Positions 7,121 through 15,288 of a stretch of 16,266 bases of DNA are shown here, piece by piece. The stretch covers positions 1 through 16,266 of the forward strand of contig JAFVEJ010000201.1 in assembly GCA_017476085.1 (NCBI GenBank), given 5' to 3'. Source of the stretch: Alphaproteobacteria bacterium. GTDB taxonomy: Bacteria; Pseudomonadota; Alphaproteobacteria; RF32; CAG-977. The stretch's first letter is position 1; the number at the start of each line of letters is the position of its first letter. The notes under the pieces are model-generated. The model was not told where the DNA came from. It saw nothing but the letters and a program-made list of their open reading frames with translations, and made no database searches. A program made the position numbers and the translations under genes.

Positions 7121-8688
7121 TAAGTAATTCCTGACGACATAATTTTATAACCGTCAGCTCCTTCGGCCAATCCGTTGGCAAACGCGAAAGAAGTCGGTTT
7201 ACAGGAATAAATACGGTAGAGCACTTCTCCCTGTTCGACCTGATCGCCGACTTTTTTCATCAAGTCGATGCCGGCGCCTTTGTTGTGGGGAGCGCCCGCC
7301 GTCATCGCAATGCGGTTAAGCTGCTGTCCGTCTATTTCAGAGATGACGCCGGATATGGGCGCGGTTACGTCGCGTGTCAGTTGTCCTAAAGGCGGAGGCG
7401 TTTGTTTGCCTTGAGCATGCACGATCTGGCTCATGACTTCCAAAGCGCGTCCCGAATCCAAAATCTCGCGCGCCTGGTAATAACCCTGCCCGCCGCGCAG
7501 CTGCGGATCAAATTCTAAAACCTTGCCGGCCATAAATAAGGCTTTTTCACGCAGATCCTGAGGAGCGTCTTCCCGACAGCGCAGAACTTTCATGACATCG
7601 CGGGCTTCCAAAACGGGACCGATGCCGTTGCCGACCGGTTCGGAACCGTCGGTGACAATAACGTCGATTTTCATAGACAGCATATCGCCGACATATTCAA
7701 ACAGCTTGCGCAGACTCATTGCTTCGCTCATCGTTCGGATTTTGGCCGTTTTGCCGACGGGAATATCGACCAGCAGATGCGTGATTCCCATCGCGATTTT
7801 ACTGGATATGATTGAAGCGACTATTTGCTGCGGCGTGCTGATGCCCAAAGCGCGTTCCAGACTCATTAACAAATCTTCGGTGGCGGACATAGCTAAACGC
7901 TGTCCGTCCAAAACCAGACAGCCGCCGATTTCATTAACGGTTTTGCCGGCTTCCGTTTCCGACAATTCGACTCCAGTCAACACTTCCATCGCATCAGCCA
8001 CGCTGGAACATGAAGTTACGCTGCGCGTTGTCGTTCCAGGCATGCACAGCCCGTAAGCGATTGCGATCGGCAAAACAATCATTTTTGTCCGGTTCGCGGG
8101 AATGCCGCCGATGCAATGTTCATCCACGACCAGATTAATTCCCCAGTCAACGGGCTGACGGTGTTCGATCAACGCTTCCGTCATTGACAGAACCTCCTGC
8201 GGAGACATAAAACTGGCGTTTGAAACCAGAAAAGCGGCCAGTTCAATCGGCGTGTAGCGATAAGCGGACAGATCGGAAATGATGCTGCGGTATTCTTTGG
8301 CGCTTAAAATACCTCCGTTGATTTTGCGTCGCACGGAATCGATGCTGGCCGGAGCGGCAGCCGGAGCAATCGCGACTTCAGATCCTTCCGACATACTGAT
8401 CAGGTGGAAAGCCTGATCGGTCAGTGCAATTTCATCGGGTTTGACCAATGAGTCGTCTTCACAAATGTAAATGCTGACAAACAGCGGCTGCAGTCCGCCG
8501 TGTATTTCGATCCGGCTGGACGATCCGCCGCCTTCTTCTGTTTGAAGATCCGGGCATCGTTTGTTAATAAAAGCGATGTTTTCTTTGCCGGTGTCGATCG
8601 GAAGATGTTTTAAACGCAGCATAGGACAAAAAGAGCTTTCGATAGAGTTGTTTTTTTCAATGTAACAGCAGGCGAATGCGATTACCAT
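7117..8688 (-). CDS. Thymidine/AMP phosphorylase family protein with altered substrate-binding residues
   Basis: A 523-residue member of the second thymidine phosphorylase group, related to archaeal AMP phosphorylases (normally about 500 residues). The family N-terminus begins at MLRLKHLPID (residue 23, ATG at 8622); the ATG at 8688 was kept because GGAAAAAAAG precedes it, while 8622 has no clear ribosome binding site. The central catalytic domain shows VVDEHCIGG (188-195), the TTRSVTS region (220-226), ERAL and ASIISSKIAMG (291-301). A C-terminal barrel-sandwich domain ends with AGAPHNKGAGIDL and GEVLYRI. Family members phosphorolyse nucleosides or nucleotides in the cytoplasm. Here the usual K of DKHC is E190, the usual T of GTAD is V230, and the first K of SKK is S296. 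Activity may therefore be changed or lost. It stands alone, with no prs or isomerase gene beside it. Confidence 0.85.
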   Translation of the reverse strand: MVIAFACCYIEKNNSIESSFCPMLRLKHLPIDTGKENIAFINKRCPDLQTEEGGGSSSRIEIHGGLQPLFVSIYICEDDSLVKPDEIALTDQAFHLISMSEGSEVAIAPAAAPASIDSVRRKINGGILSAKEYRSIISDLSAYRYTPIELAAFLVSNASFMSPQEVLSMTEALIEHRQPVDWGINLVVDEHCIGGIPANRTKMIVLPIAIAYGLCMPGTTTRSVTSCSSVADAMEVLTGVELSETEAGKTVNEIGGCLVLDGQRLAMSATEDLLMSLERALGISTPQQIVASIISSKIAMGITHLLVDIPVGKTAKIRTMSEAMSLRKLFEYVGDMLSMKIDVIVTDGSEPVGNGIGPVLEARDVMKVLRCREDAPQDLREKALFMAGKVLEFDPQLRGGQGYYQAREILDSGRALEVMSQIVHAQGKQTPPPLGQLTRDVTAPISGVISEIDGQQLNRIAMTAGAPHNKGAGIDLMKKVGDQVEQGEVLYRIYSCKPTSFAFANGLAEGADGYKIMSSGITY

Positions 8689-8723
8689 CTTTTTTTCCGG
8701 GAATCCTAAAGTAAGATATGGAC

Positions 8724-8752
8724 TTGAAGTGCACAGCCGTTTGTTTTAAACT
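8724..8752 (+). promoter_or_regulatory. Candidate sigma70 promoter for the lipoprotein/PEGA/MATE operon
   Basis: TTGAAG (8724-8729) and TAAACT (8747-8752) are spaced by 17 nt, each matching the consensus at four of six positions. They lie in the 101-nt gap between the divergent phosphorylase and lipoprotein genes, about 38 nt before the lipoprotein start. This is the best match on the plus strand in the gap; no operator was recognised. Confidence 0.45.
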
Positions 8753-8789
8753 AACTGCGTTTTTGTTCTTTTAAGAGGTGAAAAGAAAA

Positions 8790-9383
8790 ATGAAAAAAAC
8801 AGCTCGTATTTTCTATGTTTTTGTAGCGATTTTAGCGCTTTCCGCGTGCTCTTCTCTCCCGAAGGATCAGGTTTTGGCTCGGTCGGACGATTTGTCTTCC
8901 CGTCCGAAATGGGCCAGCGAAGAAAAGACGTTCACGATTGAAAAAGGCACAGTTTATGTGTTGGGAATGCATGAAATGCCTGTTGCCGGCAAGCGGCTCC
9001 AAACCGGTATTCGTGTTGCCGAAAACAATGCGAAAGGAAGATTGTCCGGCGCGATTGAACAGCGTTTGAACTTTATTTTCCAGAACGCTGAAGAAGGCGA
9101 CGAAATGGGGGCGGATCAGGCCCGCTTTATCGGCGGTGAAACCTCCAAGTTGGTGGCATCTTCCATTCGTCCGGATAAAAACTATTGGGAAAAGGTTTCC
9201 CGCGTGATCGATGCGGACGGAAACCGCGATCTGATCTATCGTATTTTCGCGCGGATTCAAATGCCGGAAGCCGACTTCAAAAAGGCTATTGAAGAAGCGA
9301 TCAAACGCAACGCCGGAAAGAAAGGAATTTCTGAAGAATTTACCAAGAAAGTAGAAGCTCATTGGGACCAGATGAGCGAATAA
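8790..9383 (+). CDS. LPP20-like outer-membrane/periplasmic lipoprotein
   Basis: A 197-residue predicted lipoprotein. The signal peptide MKKTARIFYVFVAILALSAC has a clean lipobox (LSAC, Cys20). The mature part resembles the LPP20 fold loosely: RPKW and VYVLGMHEMP, then a helix rich in Ala/Asn/Arg (RVAENNAKGRLSGAIEQRL), then RVIDADGNRDLIYRIFARIQ and a charged C-terminal helix. The start is ATG 8790 because AAGAGGTG lies about 10 nt upstream; the GTG at 8778 is part of that ribosome binding site. It is the first gene of an operon with two other exported proteins and a MATE transporter, 16 nt before the next gene. No enzymatic motif is visible. The function is unknown; a structural or assembly role in the envelope is inferred from the neighbours. 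Confidence 0.75.
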   Translation: MKKTARIFYVFVAILALSACSSLPKDQVLARSDDLSSRPKWASEEKTFTIEKGTVYVLGMHEMPVAGKRLQTGIRVAENNAKGRLSGAIEQRLNFIFQNAEEGDEMGADQARFIGGETSKLVASSIRPDKNYWEKVSRVIDADGNRDLIYRIFARIQMPEADFKKAIEEAIKRNAGKKGISEEFTKKVEAHWDQMSE

Positions 9384-9399
9384 ACCGGAGTGCTTTTCG

Positions 9400-11301
9400 A
9401 TGAAGTTTTGGGCGGCGTTTCTGTCCTGTTTGCTGCTTCCTCTTTTTGCAGATGCGGAATCGGCGTGGACGGAGGCGACGCCCAAAGCGGATTCCACTTA
9501 TAAATACTATGTCGGCCGCGGAGAAGCTTCTTCCGAAAAAGAAGCGTTCAATCAGGCCGTCAAGGATGCTTACGATCAGGCTGCCCGGGAAAATTTTCCC
9601 GCCGAATATTCTTATCAGGCCGATATTTATCAAACGGAAGAATCGTCTTATTTAACGGAAAGAACTATTTTTTCAGGTATTTCCGCCCGCTTTGACGGCT
9701 TCGAAAAAGAAGACGAAGAAATTCGGAAAAATAAAAACGGTTATACGGTCAAGCTGTTATATAAGTTTTCTAAAAAAGCGATCGCACAGGAAAAAGCGCG
9801 TTTAAAAACGGTTGCCGCCGATCGTTCCAAAAAAGAGGAGATGTCTGTTTTCGGCAGTAAATCCGACGCGGCCAAAGGTGTTTTGATTGTTGAAACGACG
9901 CCTACGGACGGAGCCGCCGTCTATATTGACGGTGACCGATACGGTCAAACGCCGATGACATTATACGGGGCTTTGTCGGCGGGAAAGCATTCTTTGCGGA
10001 TTGATCATCCGCGTTATCAAACGGTAACGGAAGAAATAATTACCGTCCCCGGAAAAACATCAAAAATCAAAAAAACTTTAGTGCCTGCTTTTGCAACGGT
10101 TTCTGTTTCCACCGATCCCGTTAATGCCGATGTGTTCATAGACGGCAAACCTTTGGGAACGGCGCCATTGACATATAACCGCATTCCTGTGGAAGAAAAA
10201 ATAACGTTAAGTCTGCGCCATCCCGAAACGGAAACAATGTCTTTGCCGTTAAATCTGAAAAAAAACGAAACGCGCCCGATTAACATTGTTTTGCCGGAAA
10301 AATCGGCTTCGTTTTCCGTGTTTTCGTTTCCTTCTGGCGCGGAGGTGTTTGTTGATAAAAAGCGTGTAGGGACAACGCCGCTGCGGAATTTTCCCGTATC
10401 GCGCGGGTCGCATACATTTACGGTGGAAAAGGAAAACTATGAGCCGGTAACGCGGTCGTTTGCGGCAAAAGGCGGAGCAATTTTAAGCGAGACGATTGAA
10501 TTAAACGCTTTAACGAGGATACAAACGGTTACTTCTGGGAAAACTTCTTCCGTCATCGCCGGAGCAAGCGATAAATTTCATCGGTATGAAGAAAAGCTGC
10601 CGCCGAAGACGCGTTTAAATCTTGGGGGCGCTTCGGAAGGCGAAGATATTTTGTTGGCGTTGATGCGTTGGTCTTATCCGTCCAACTTCATTCGGGCTCG
10701 TGTTTCTTATAAAGCAAAAGGGAATGGAACTTTCTTTATTTTATTCTTTTCGTTTGACTGGGACAATTATCGGAATTTATTTCTTAAACCCGCGATCAAC
10801 GCGCTGAAAAATGTTTCGGAACGCAAAGGCATAGTAACGGAAAAAACGGGCTGTTCTTACGAAAAGAAAACACACGGTCAGATTTTATGTTCGGCTCCGG
10901 CAGTCAAAAGCTCCGATACGATTCTGATCAAATCGAGCCCGATTAAACATGATTTTTGGTCGGATAAAACGGACTTTGAAAAATTTGTTTTAATAACTTC
11001 TGCTGATGGTCGAAGAAATAATATTCCATCATATGAACAACATAAAATTATACTGTCGATTGTTGATCGTTCGGGAAATGAAAAGATCGTAAATACGGAT
11101 ACGTTGTCGATTGCTAAATTTACGGCAGACAAGAACAGAAACATTGTTTTTATGCCGGCTTTTGAAGAAGGGTTCGAAAATTTCGTTTCCGCTGCGGATG
11201 TTCCGAATTTAAAGCCGGCGGATATCAGCCGGGTGATTATCAGAATAACGGAAGGAACTCCGATTCAAAATCCTTTTTCTTCAAAGGAAAAGAAGAAATA
11301 G
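9400..11301 (+). CDS. Exported protein with LPP20-like N-domain and three PEGA domains
   Basis: A 633-residue secreted protein with a signal peptide (about 1-19, cut after FADA). Residues about 33-145 resemble an LPP20-like domain (YYVGRGEASSEKEAFNQAVK...), echoing the preceding lipoprotein. Three PEGA repeats follow at about 160-229, 231-302 and 303-374, each with the core pattern of a small beta unit: AAVYIDGDRYGQTPMTL, ADVFIDGKPLGTAPLTY and AEVFVDKKRVGTTPLRN. PEGA domains are usually extracytoplasmic and may bind protein or cell-wall ligands. The last 260 residues are not recognised; they hold two cysteines (TGCSY and ILCSA, about 25 residues apart) that could form a disulfide. GGAG stands 10 nt before the ATG. 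The 3' third is noticeably richer in A/T than its neighbours. Confidence 0.85.
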   Translation: MKFWAAFLSCLLLPLFADAESAWTEATPKADSTYKYYVGRGEASSEKEAFNQAVKDAYDQAARENFPAEYSYQADIYQTEESSYLTERTIFSGISARFDGFEKEDEEIRKNKNGYTVKLLYKFSKKAIAQEKARLKTVAADRSKKEEMSVFGSKSDAAKGVLIVETTPTDGAAVYIDGDRYGQTPMTLYGALSAGKHSLRIDHPRYQTVTEEIITVPGKTSKIKKTLVPAFATVSVSTDPVNADVFIDGKPLGTAPLTYNRIPVEEKITLSLRHPETETMSLPLNLKKNETRPINIVLPEKSASFSVFSFPSGAEVFVDKKRVGTTPLRNFPVSRGSHTFTVEKENYEPVTRSFAAKGGAILSETIELNALTRIQTVTSGKTSSVIAGASDKFHRYEEKLPPKTRLNLGGASEGEDILLALMRWSYPSNFIRARVSYKAKGNGTFFILFFSFDWDNYRNLFLKPAINALKNVSERKGIVTEKTGCSYEKKTHGQILCSAPAVKSSDTILIKSSPIKHDFWSDKTDFEKFVLITSADGRRNNIPSYEQHKIILSIVDRSGNEKIVNTDTLSIAKFTADKNRNIVFMPAFEEGFENFVSAADVPNLKPADISRVIIRITEGTPIQNPFSSKEKKK

Positions 11302-11314
11302 AAAGAAAATCAGA

Positions 11315-11875
11315 ATGAAATATTTTAAATCTCTTTTTTTTGTTCCTTTATTTTTAATTATTGGAGCCTGTGCTTATCAGGAACCGCAAGTCGTCATTAT
11401 TGATTCCAACGTTTCCGCTTTTGTGTATCAAGGGGATACGCGTTTGGGCGAAACACCGTATATCGGAAAGATAGAGCGTCAAAAGATCGGCAGTTTGAAG
11501 CTGAAAAAAACGGGATACAAAACGGTTGATGTGCCGGTTGAAAAAGTTTACAGCCGCGACGCCGGACCTTTGACAAGTGAATTTACACACCAAGGCCTTT
11601 CATCGGAAGATGAAAATATGGAAGCTCCGATGGTTTCCACTCTTTTTGTTTCATTACCGCTGTCAGTAGGAACTGACGCGACGATTTTTTTAAACGGATA
11701 TTGGGTTGAATATATGCCGAATTCGTTTTATGTGGAAATGGTGCCGGAAAACCGAAAACAAGCGTCCGCCGATCCTTTACGTAATTACCAGATCAAAAAC
11801 TTCGCGTTGAAAATGTATCCGTCTCTGGCTTCCGGAAATCAGGAAAGTTTAACGGCTTTGGCAGAAATATCGTGA
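11315..11875 (+). CDS. Small lipoprotein with PEGA-like segment, ended by an in-frame TGA
   Basis: A 186-residue predicted lipoprotein; the signal peptide ends in the lipobox IGAC (Cys19). Residues about 27-75 look like a divergent PEGA unit (SAFVYQGDTRLGETPYIGKI, then LKLKKTGYKTVDVPV). A second beta-rich part carries ATIFLNGYWVEYMPNSFYVE. It starts 13 nt after the triple-PEGA gene with only a weak AGAAA ribosome site, so coupling is likely. The TGA at 11873-11875 is followed in the same frame by 26 sense codons up to TAA 11954-11956, and this continuation reads like ordinary protein. The gene may therefore be a recent C-terminal truncation, a readthrough product or carry a base-call error. 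No specific function is recognised; it probably works with the two exported proteins before it. Confidence 0.75.
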   Translation: MKYFKSLFFVPLFLIIGACAYQEPQVVIIDSNVSAFVYQGDTRLGETPYIGKIERQKIGSLKLKKTGYKTVDVPVEKVYSRDAGPLTSEFTHQGLSSEDENMEAPMVSTLFVSLPLSVGTDATIFLNGYWVEYMPNSFYVEMVPENRKQASADPLRNYQIKNFALKMYPSLASGNQESLTALAEIS

Positions 11876-11956
11876 CAAACGCAAGAATATCTTTCCGGCT
11901 TGTTGAATCAAAAGACGGATCCGGTTTCCTTTGCCGACGCCGTCACGCGTTTTTAA
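11876..11956 (+). other. In-frame continuation of the small lipoprotein after its TGA
   Basis: Twenty-six sense codons follow the TGA in the same frame and end at TAA. They encode QTQEYLSGLLNQ then KTDPVSFADAVTRF, a plausible amphipathic helical C-terminus. The TAA is nine bases from the MATE start, the same short spacing as between the other genes of this operon. Counting to the TGA instead leaves a 90-nt gap with no ribosome binding site visible before the MATE ATG. Other genes here (feoB, ccmF, ccmI, the MATE gene) stop with TGA, so general reassignment of TGA is unlikely. Confidence 0.5.
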
Positions 11957-11965
11957 GCTGTTCCG

Positions 11966-13297
11966 ATGAGTGAAGCCTTAGATCAAAAAATCGCGACAGC
12001 CGGATTGTTGCGCTTTGCCGCGCCGACGATTTTCAGCATGATGCTTTTGGAAATTTTCGGCATTATTGACGGGTTGTTTGTTATTCATTTGGTCGGGACA
12101 AAGGCTCTGTCCGCGCTAAACATTACTTTTCCGCTGATTTTAGGCATTGTCGCTATCGGCGCGATGTTCGGTTCTGGCGGAAACGCATTGGTTGCCAGAC
12201 AGCTGGGACAAAAAAGGGAAACGGACGCGCGGCAGAATTTTTCTTTGATCATGATCGCGGCGCTGATAGCGGGGCTTTTATTTTCGGGTCTTGTTTGGCT
12301 GTTTTTGGACAGGATTCTGCTGCTTTTAGGGGCTGACGACGATCTTTTGCCGTTATGCGAAGAATATGCGTATCCCTGTGTGTTTTTTATGCCGCTGACC
12401 TTGTTTTCCTGCGCTTTTGCGATGTTTTACATCACGCGCGGAAAAGCGATTTTCGGAACGCTGCTTTCATCTTTAAGCGGCGTGATAAACATACTTTTGG
12501 ACTATGTTTTTATCGCTTTGTTTGATATGGGGCTGCGCGGGGCCGCCATAGCGACGGGAACGGGATTTTCCGTCGTCGGTTTGATCGGATTTTTTTATTT
12601 TTATTTTAACCGGAACGGCAACGTTTATTTCATTCGACCGAAATTCAGACCGTACGTGATTGTTAAAGCGTGTACGAACGGAATGTCGGAAATGGTGACA
12701 AACTTTTCGATTTGCATCGTGACGATTTTGCTGAACAATATCGTGATGCGCTTGGCGGGATCGGACGGTGTGGCGGCAATTACCATTATTTTATATATGC
12801 AAACGTCTTTAACATCGGCATGTTTCGGCTACTCGATCGGCGTTTCTCCGCTGATCAGCTATAACTATGGCAAAAGAGAAACAGAGCGGCTGAAACGAAT
12901 TTTTTCCCGCAGCATCAAAATGCTGTCATATGTGTCGGCTGTTGTTTTTCTGTTATGCTTTTGGAAAGCGGATTTGCTGATCGGGTTGTTTGTCGAGCCG
13001 GATACGGCGGTTTATGAAATGGCTCTGGAAGGCAGCAGGCTGTTTGCGCCATGCTTTTTGTTCATGGGATTGAACATTTTCGCGTCCGCCTTGTTCACGG
13101 CGTTTTCCAATGTCAAAGTGTCGGCGGTGTTGTCGTTCTGTCGGACGTTTCTGTTTGTGGCGGGAGCTTTGCTGATTTTACCGCATTTCTGGCAAATGAC
13201 GGGTGTGTGGCTGTCCGTTCCGGCGGCGGAAGTTTTGTCCTTTGTAATGGCGGTTTATTTCTTTAAAAAATACAAAGCCGTTTATCATTTTGCGTGA
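11966..13297 (+). CDS. MATE family multidrug/metabolite efflux transporter
   Basis: A 443-residue, probably 12-helix transporter with two pseudo-symmetric MATE halves. The first contains IFGIIDGLFVIHLVGTKALSA and GSGGNALVARQLGQKR; the second contains the ISYNYGKRE loop, matching the loop after helix 7-8 in MepA/NorM-type proteins. MATE proteins export organic cations or metabolites using Na+ or H+ gradients across the inner membrane. Length is normal and no breakage is seen. The ATG at 11966 lacks a recognisable ribosome binding site and probably depends on translation arriving from the lipoprotein gene, whose extended frame ends nine bases earlier. As last gene of an envelope-protein operon it may export the substrate that system needs, but its substrate cannot be told from sequence. 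Confidence 0.93.
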   Translation: MSEALDQKIATAGLLRFAAPTIFSMMLLEIFGIIDGLFVIHLVGTKALSALNITFPLILGIVAIGAMFGSGGNALVARQLGQKRETDARQNFSLIMIAALIAGLLFSGLVWLFLDRILLLLGADDDLLPLCEEYAYPCVFFMPLTLFSCAFAMFYITRGKAIFGTLLSSLSGVINILLDYVFIALFDMGLRGAAIATGTGFSVVGLIGFFYFYFNRNGNVYFIRPKFRPYVIVKACTNGMSEMVTNFSICIVTILLNNIVMRLAGSDGVAAITIILYMQTSLTSACFGYSIGVSPLISYNYGKRETERLKRIFSRSIKMLSYVSAVVFLLCFWKADLLIGLFVEPDTAVYEMALEGSRLFAPCFLFMGLNIFASALFTAFSNVKVSAVLSFCRTFLFVAGALLILPHFWQMTGVWLSVPAAEVLSFVMAVYFFKKYKAVYHFA

Positions 13298-13327
13298 AAA
13301 CGGCGGAGTTTGAAAGCTCCGCCGTTT
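13298..13327. terminator. Strong hairpin terminator between MATE gene and aspS
   Basis: AAACGGCGGAG and CTCCGCCGTTT form a perfect 11-bp GC-rich stem with an 8-nt loop. It starts at the base after the MATE stop and ends 15 nt before the aspS stop. The symmetric A and T ends give a short T-run in both directions (CCGTTTCTGTTT on plus, CCGTTTTC on minus). It probably serves as a bidirectional terminator for these convergent operons. Confidence 0.85.
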
Positions 13328-13342
13328 CTGTTTGAAAAAGAT

Positions 13343-15130
13343 TTATTTCTTTTCGATTGTTTTCGGCAGCTCAACCCGAATGTGCAGTTCTTTCAGCTGT
13401 TGCGGCGTGACTTCGCATGGCGCCTGCATCATCAAATCCTGTGCCATACCGTTCATCGGGAACAAAATGACTTCGCGAATGTTCGGTTCGTCCGCCAGCA
13501 ACATCACCATACGGTCGATGCCCGGAGCCGCGCCGCCGTGAGGAGGAGCACCGTACTTGAACGCGTTCAGCATACCGCCGAATTTGTGTTCGACGACTTC
13601 GGGGCCGTAGCCGGCGATTTCAAACGCTTTGTACATAATGTCCGGTCTGTGGTTGCGGATAGCGCCGGAAGACAGTTCGATGCCGTTGCAGACAATGTCG
13701 TACTGATAGGCGTTGATTTCCAACGGGTCTTTGTTCAGTAAAGCGTCCATTCCGCCCTGCGGCATCGAGAACGGGTTGTGCGAAAAGATAATCTGGTTGG
13801 TTTCTTCGTCCAGTTCGAACATCGGGAAGTCGGTAATCCAGCAAAACTTGAAGATGTCCTTTTCCAGCAATTCCAACTGTTCGCAAATCTTGGTGCGGAC
13901 TTGTCCGGCAAATTTTTCGACTTTGCCTTTCTTTTCGCAGACGAAGAAAATCACGTCGCCGTCCTTGACGCCGACGGATGTCTTCAGGTCGTTGATGCGG
14001 TCTTCGTCCAAATTCTTGGCGATCGCGCCTTTCGGGCCTTCGGTCGTGTAAGTGATGAAGCCGATGCCGGGCAGGCCGATTTCACGCGCCCAGGCGTTCA
14101 TCTTGTCAAACCAGCTGCGCGGTTTCGTCGCCGCCCCCGGAGCCGGAATCGCGCGCACGACGGCGCCGCGTTCGATCGCGTTGGCGAAAATGCCGAAGCC
14201 GGAACCTGTAAAGATGTCTGTTACATCCGTGATCAACAGCGGGTTGCGCAGATCGGGTTTATCCGAACCGTATTTCAACATCGCTTCGGCAAAAGGAATG
14301 CGCGGGAACGGCGCGGGAGTAACCTTGCGGCCGTTTGCAAATTCTTCAAAAACGCCCTGCAGAACGGGTTCGATCGCGGCGAACACGTCTTCCTGCGTTA
14401 CGAAAGCCATTTCAAAGTCCAGCTGATAGAATTCGCCGGGGGAACGGTCGGCGCGGCTGTCTTCGTCGCGGAAGCACGGCGCGATCTGGAAATAGCGGTC
14501 GAATCCGGAAACCATCAACAGCTGTTTGAATTGCTGCGGCGCCTGCGGCAAAGCGTAGAACTGGCCGGGGTGCAGACGGGACGGGACGAGGAAGTCGCGC
14601 GCGCCTTCCGGACTGGAAGCGGTCAGAATCGGCGTCTGGTATTCGACAAAACCCTGTTCGATCATACGGCGACGGCAGGAAGCGATGACCTGAGAACGCA
14701 ACAGCATATTTTTGTGCAGCTTTTCGCGGCGCAGGTCCAAAAAGCGGTAACGCAGGCGCGTTTCTTCCGGCTGTTCAAAGTCGGCGGCGACCTGCAACGG
14801 CAGGATGTCGGCTTCGGAAAGTACTTCAGCTTCATTTACGGACAGTTCAATGTCGCCGGTCGGCAGGTTCGGATTGACGTTTTCTTCGCCGCGCATAACG
14901 ACTTCGCCGGTGACGCAAATAACGCTTTCGGGACGGCATTTTTCCAGAATTTTAAAAACGGGACTGGAAATATCGACGACACACTGCGTAATGCCGTAAT
15001 GGTCGCGCAAGTCGATGAAAACAAGGTTCCCGTGGTCGCGTTTGCGATGAATCCAGCCGGATAAACGAGCCTGTTTTCCCGCGTCTGAAGCACGCAGCTG
15101 ACCGCAGGTATGCGAACGATATGTATGCAT
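13343..15130 (-). CDS. aspS: Aspartyl-tRNA synthetase, probably non-discriminating (Asp/Asn)
   Basis: A 595-residue class IIb synthetase with an N-terminal OB-fold ([20 protein letters not shown], about 25-44), motif 2 [20 protein letters not shown], the bacterial GAD insertion (about 285-420) and motif 3 [19 protein letters not shown]. It charges tRNA-Asp in the cytoplasm. The position that is Leu30 in E. coli AspRS is His here (RDHG); in Pseudomonas the corresponding His is a determinant of non-discriminating enzymes, which also form Asp-tRNA-Asn for GatCAB amidation. The motif 3 region has the alphaproteobacterial look. The ATG at 15130 follows AAGGA by about 9 nt. The gene ends 15 nt from the shared hairpin terminator. 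It is more G/C-rich than the PEGA genes and very conserved. Confidence 0.98.
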   Translation of the reverse strand: MHTYRSHTCGQLRASDAGKQARLSGWIHRKRDHGNLVFIDLRDHYGITQCVVDISSPVFKILEKCRPESVICVTGEVVMRGEENVNPNLPTGDIELSVNEAEVLSEADILPLQVAADFEQPEETRLRYRFLDLRREKLHKNMLLRSQVIASCRRRMIEQGFVEYQTPILTASSPEGARDFLVPSRLHPGQFYALPQAPQQFKQLLMVSGFDRYFQIAPCFRDEDSRADRSPGEFYQLDFEMAFVTQEDVFAAIEPVLQGVFEEFANGRKVTPAPFPRIPFAEAMLKYGSDKPDLRNPLLITDVTDIFTGSGFGIFANAIERGAVVRAIPAPGAATKPRSWFDKMNAWAREIGLPGIGFITYTTEGPKGAIAKNLDEDRINDLKTSVGVKDGDVIFFVCEKKGKVEKFAGQVRTKICEQLELLEKDIFKFCWITDFPMFELDEETNQIIFSHNPFSMPQGGMDALLNKDPLEINAYQYDIVCNGIELSSGAIRNHRPDIMYKAFEIAGYGPEVVEHKFGGMLNAFKYGAPPHGGAAPGIDRMVMLLADEPNIREVILFPMNGMAQDLMMQAPCEVTPQQLKELHIRVELPKTIEKK

Positions 15131-15168
15131 GGAAAAAATCCTTTTTAAAGTAAAAAAACAATCCTGTG

Positions 15169-15198
15169 TATATTGGTTTCAGGCGTGTTTTTTGTCAA
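15169..15198 (-). promoter_or_regulatory. Candidate aspS promoter
   Basis: On the minus strand a perfect -35 box TTGACA (15198-15193) is followed after 18 nt by AATATA (15174-15169), a modest -10. It lies about 40 nt before the aspS start, in the 158-nt gap after phoB. The -35 overlaps an exact inverted repeat, so the promoter may be regulated. Nothing else recognisable fills the gap. Confidence 0.55.
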
Positions 15199-15213
15199 CA
15201 GAAATTCTGTTGA
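15195..15213. repeat. Perfect inverted repeat overlapping the aspS -35 box
   Basis: TCAACAGAA and TTCTGTTGA flank a single central A, giving 9-bp perfect arms. Neither strand has a T-run next to it, so it is not an obvious terminator. Overlap with TTGACA suggests an operator for a dimeric regulator or an upstream hairpin; it does not match FNR, Fur or LexA sites that I can recall. Confidence 0.5.
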
Positions 15214-15288
15214 ATCCGGCACAAAAACAAACTTTTTTTCTGCGTTTTACAAAGAATAATAGAGAAAAAAGGAGTATTGTTTTATCGT

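Noticed and set aside
8778..8789. GTG start at 8778 for the LPP20-like lipoprotein
   Set aside because: The GTG belongs to the AAGAGGTG ribosome binding site; starting at ATG 8790 gives a standard lipoprotein signal peptide.
11873..11875. TGA as selenocysteine or as a genome-wide reassigned codon
   Set aside because: No SECIS-like hairpin was seen directly downstream, and feoB, ccmF, ccmI, kef and the MATE gene all end in TGA as a normal stop.
13778..15064. A 428-codon open frame on the plus strand, antisense to aspS
   Set aside because: It lies entirely inside the well-conserved aspS coding region and has no recognisable domain or ribosome binding site; such frames are a by-product of codon bias in the real gene.
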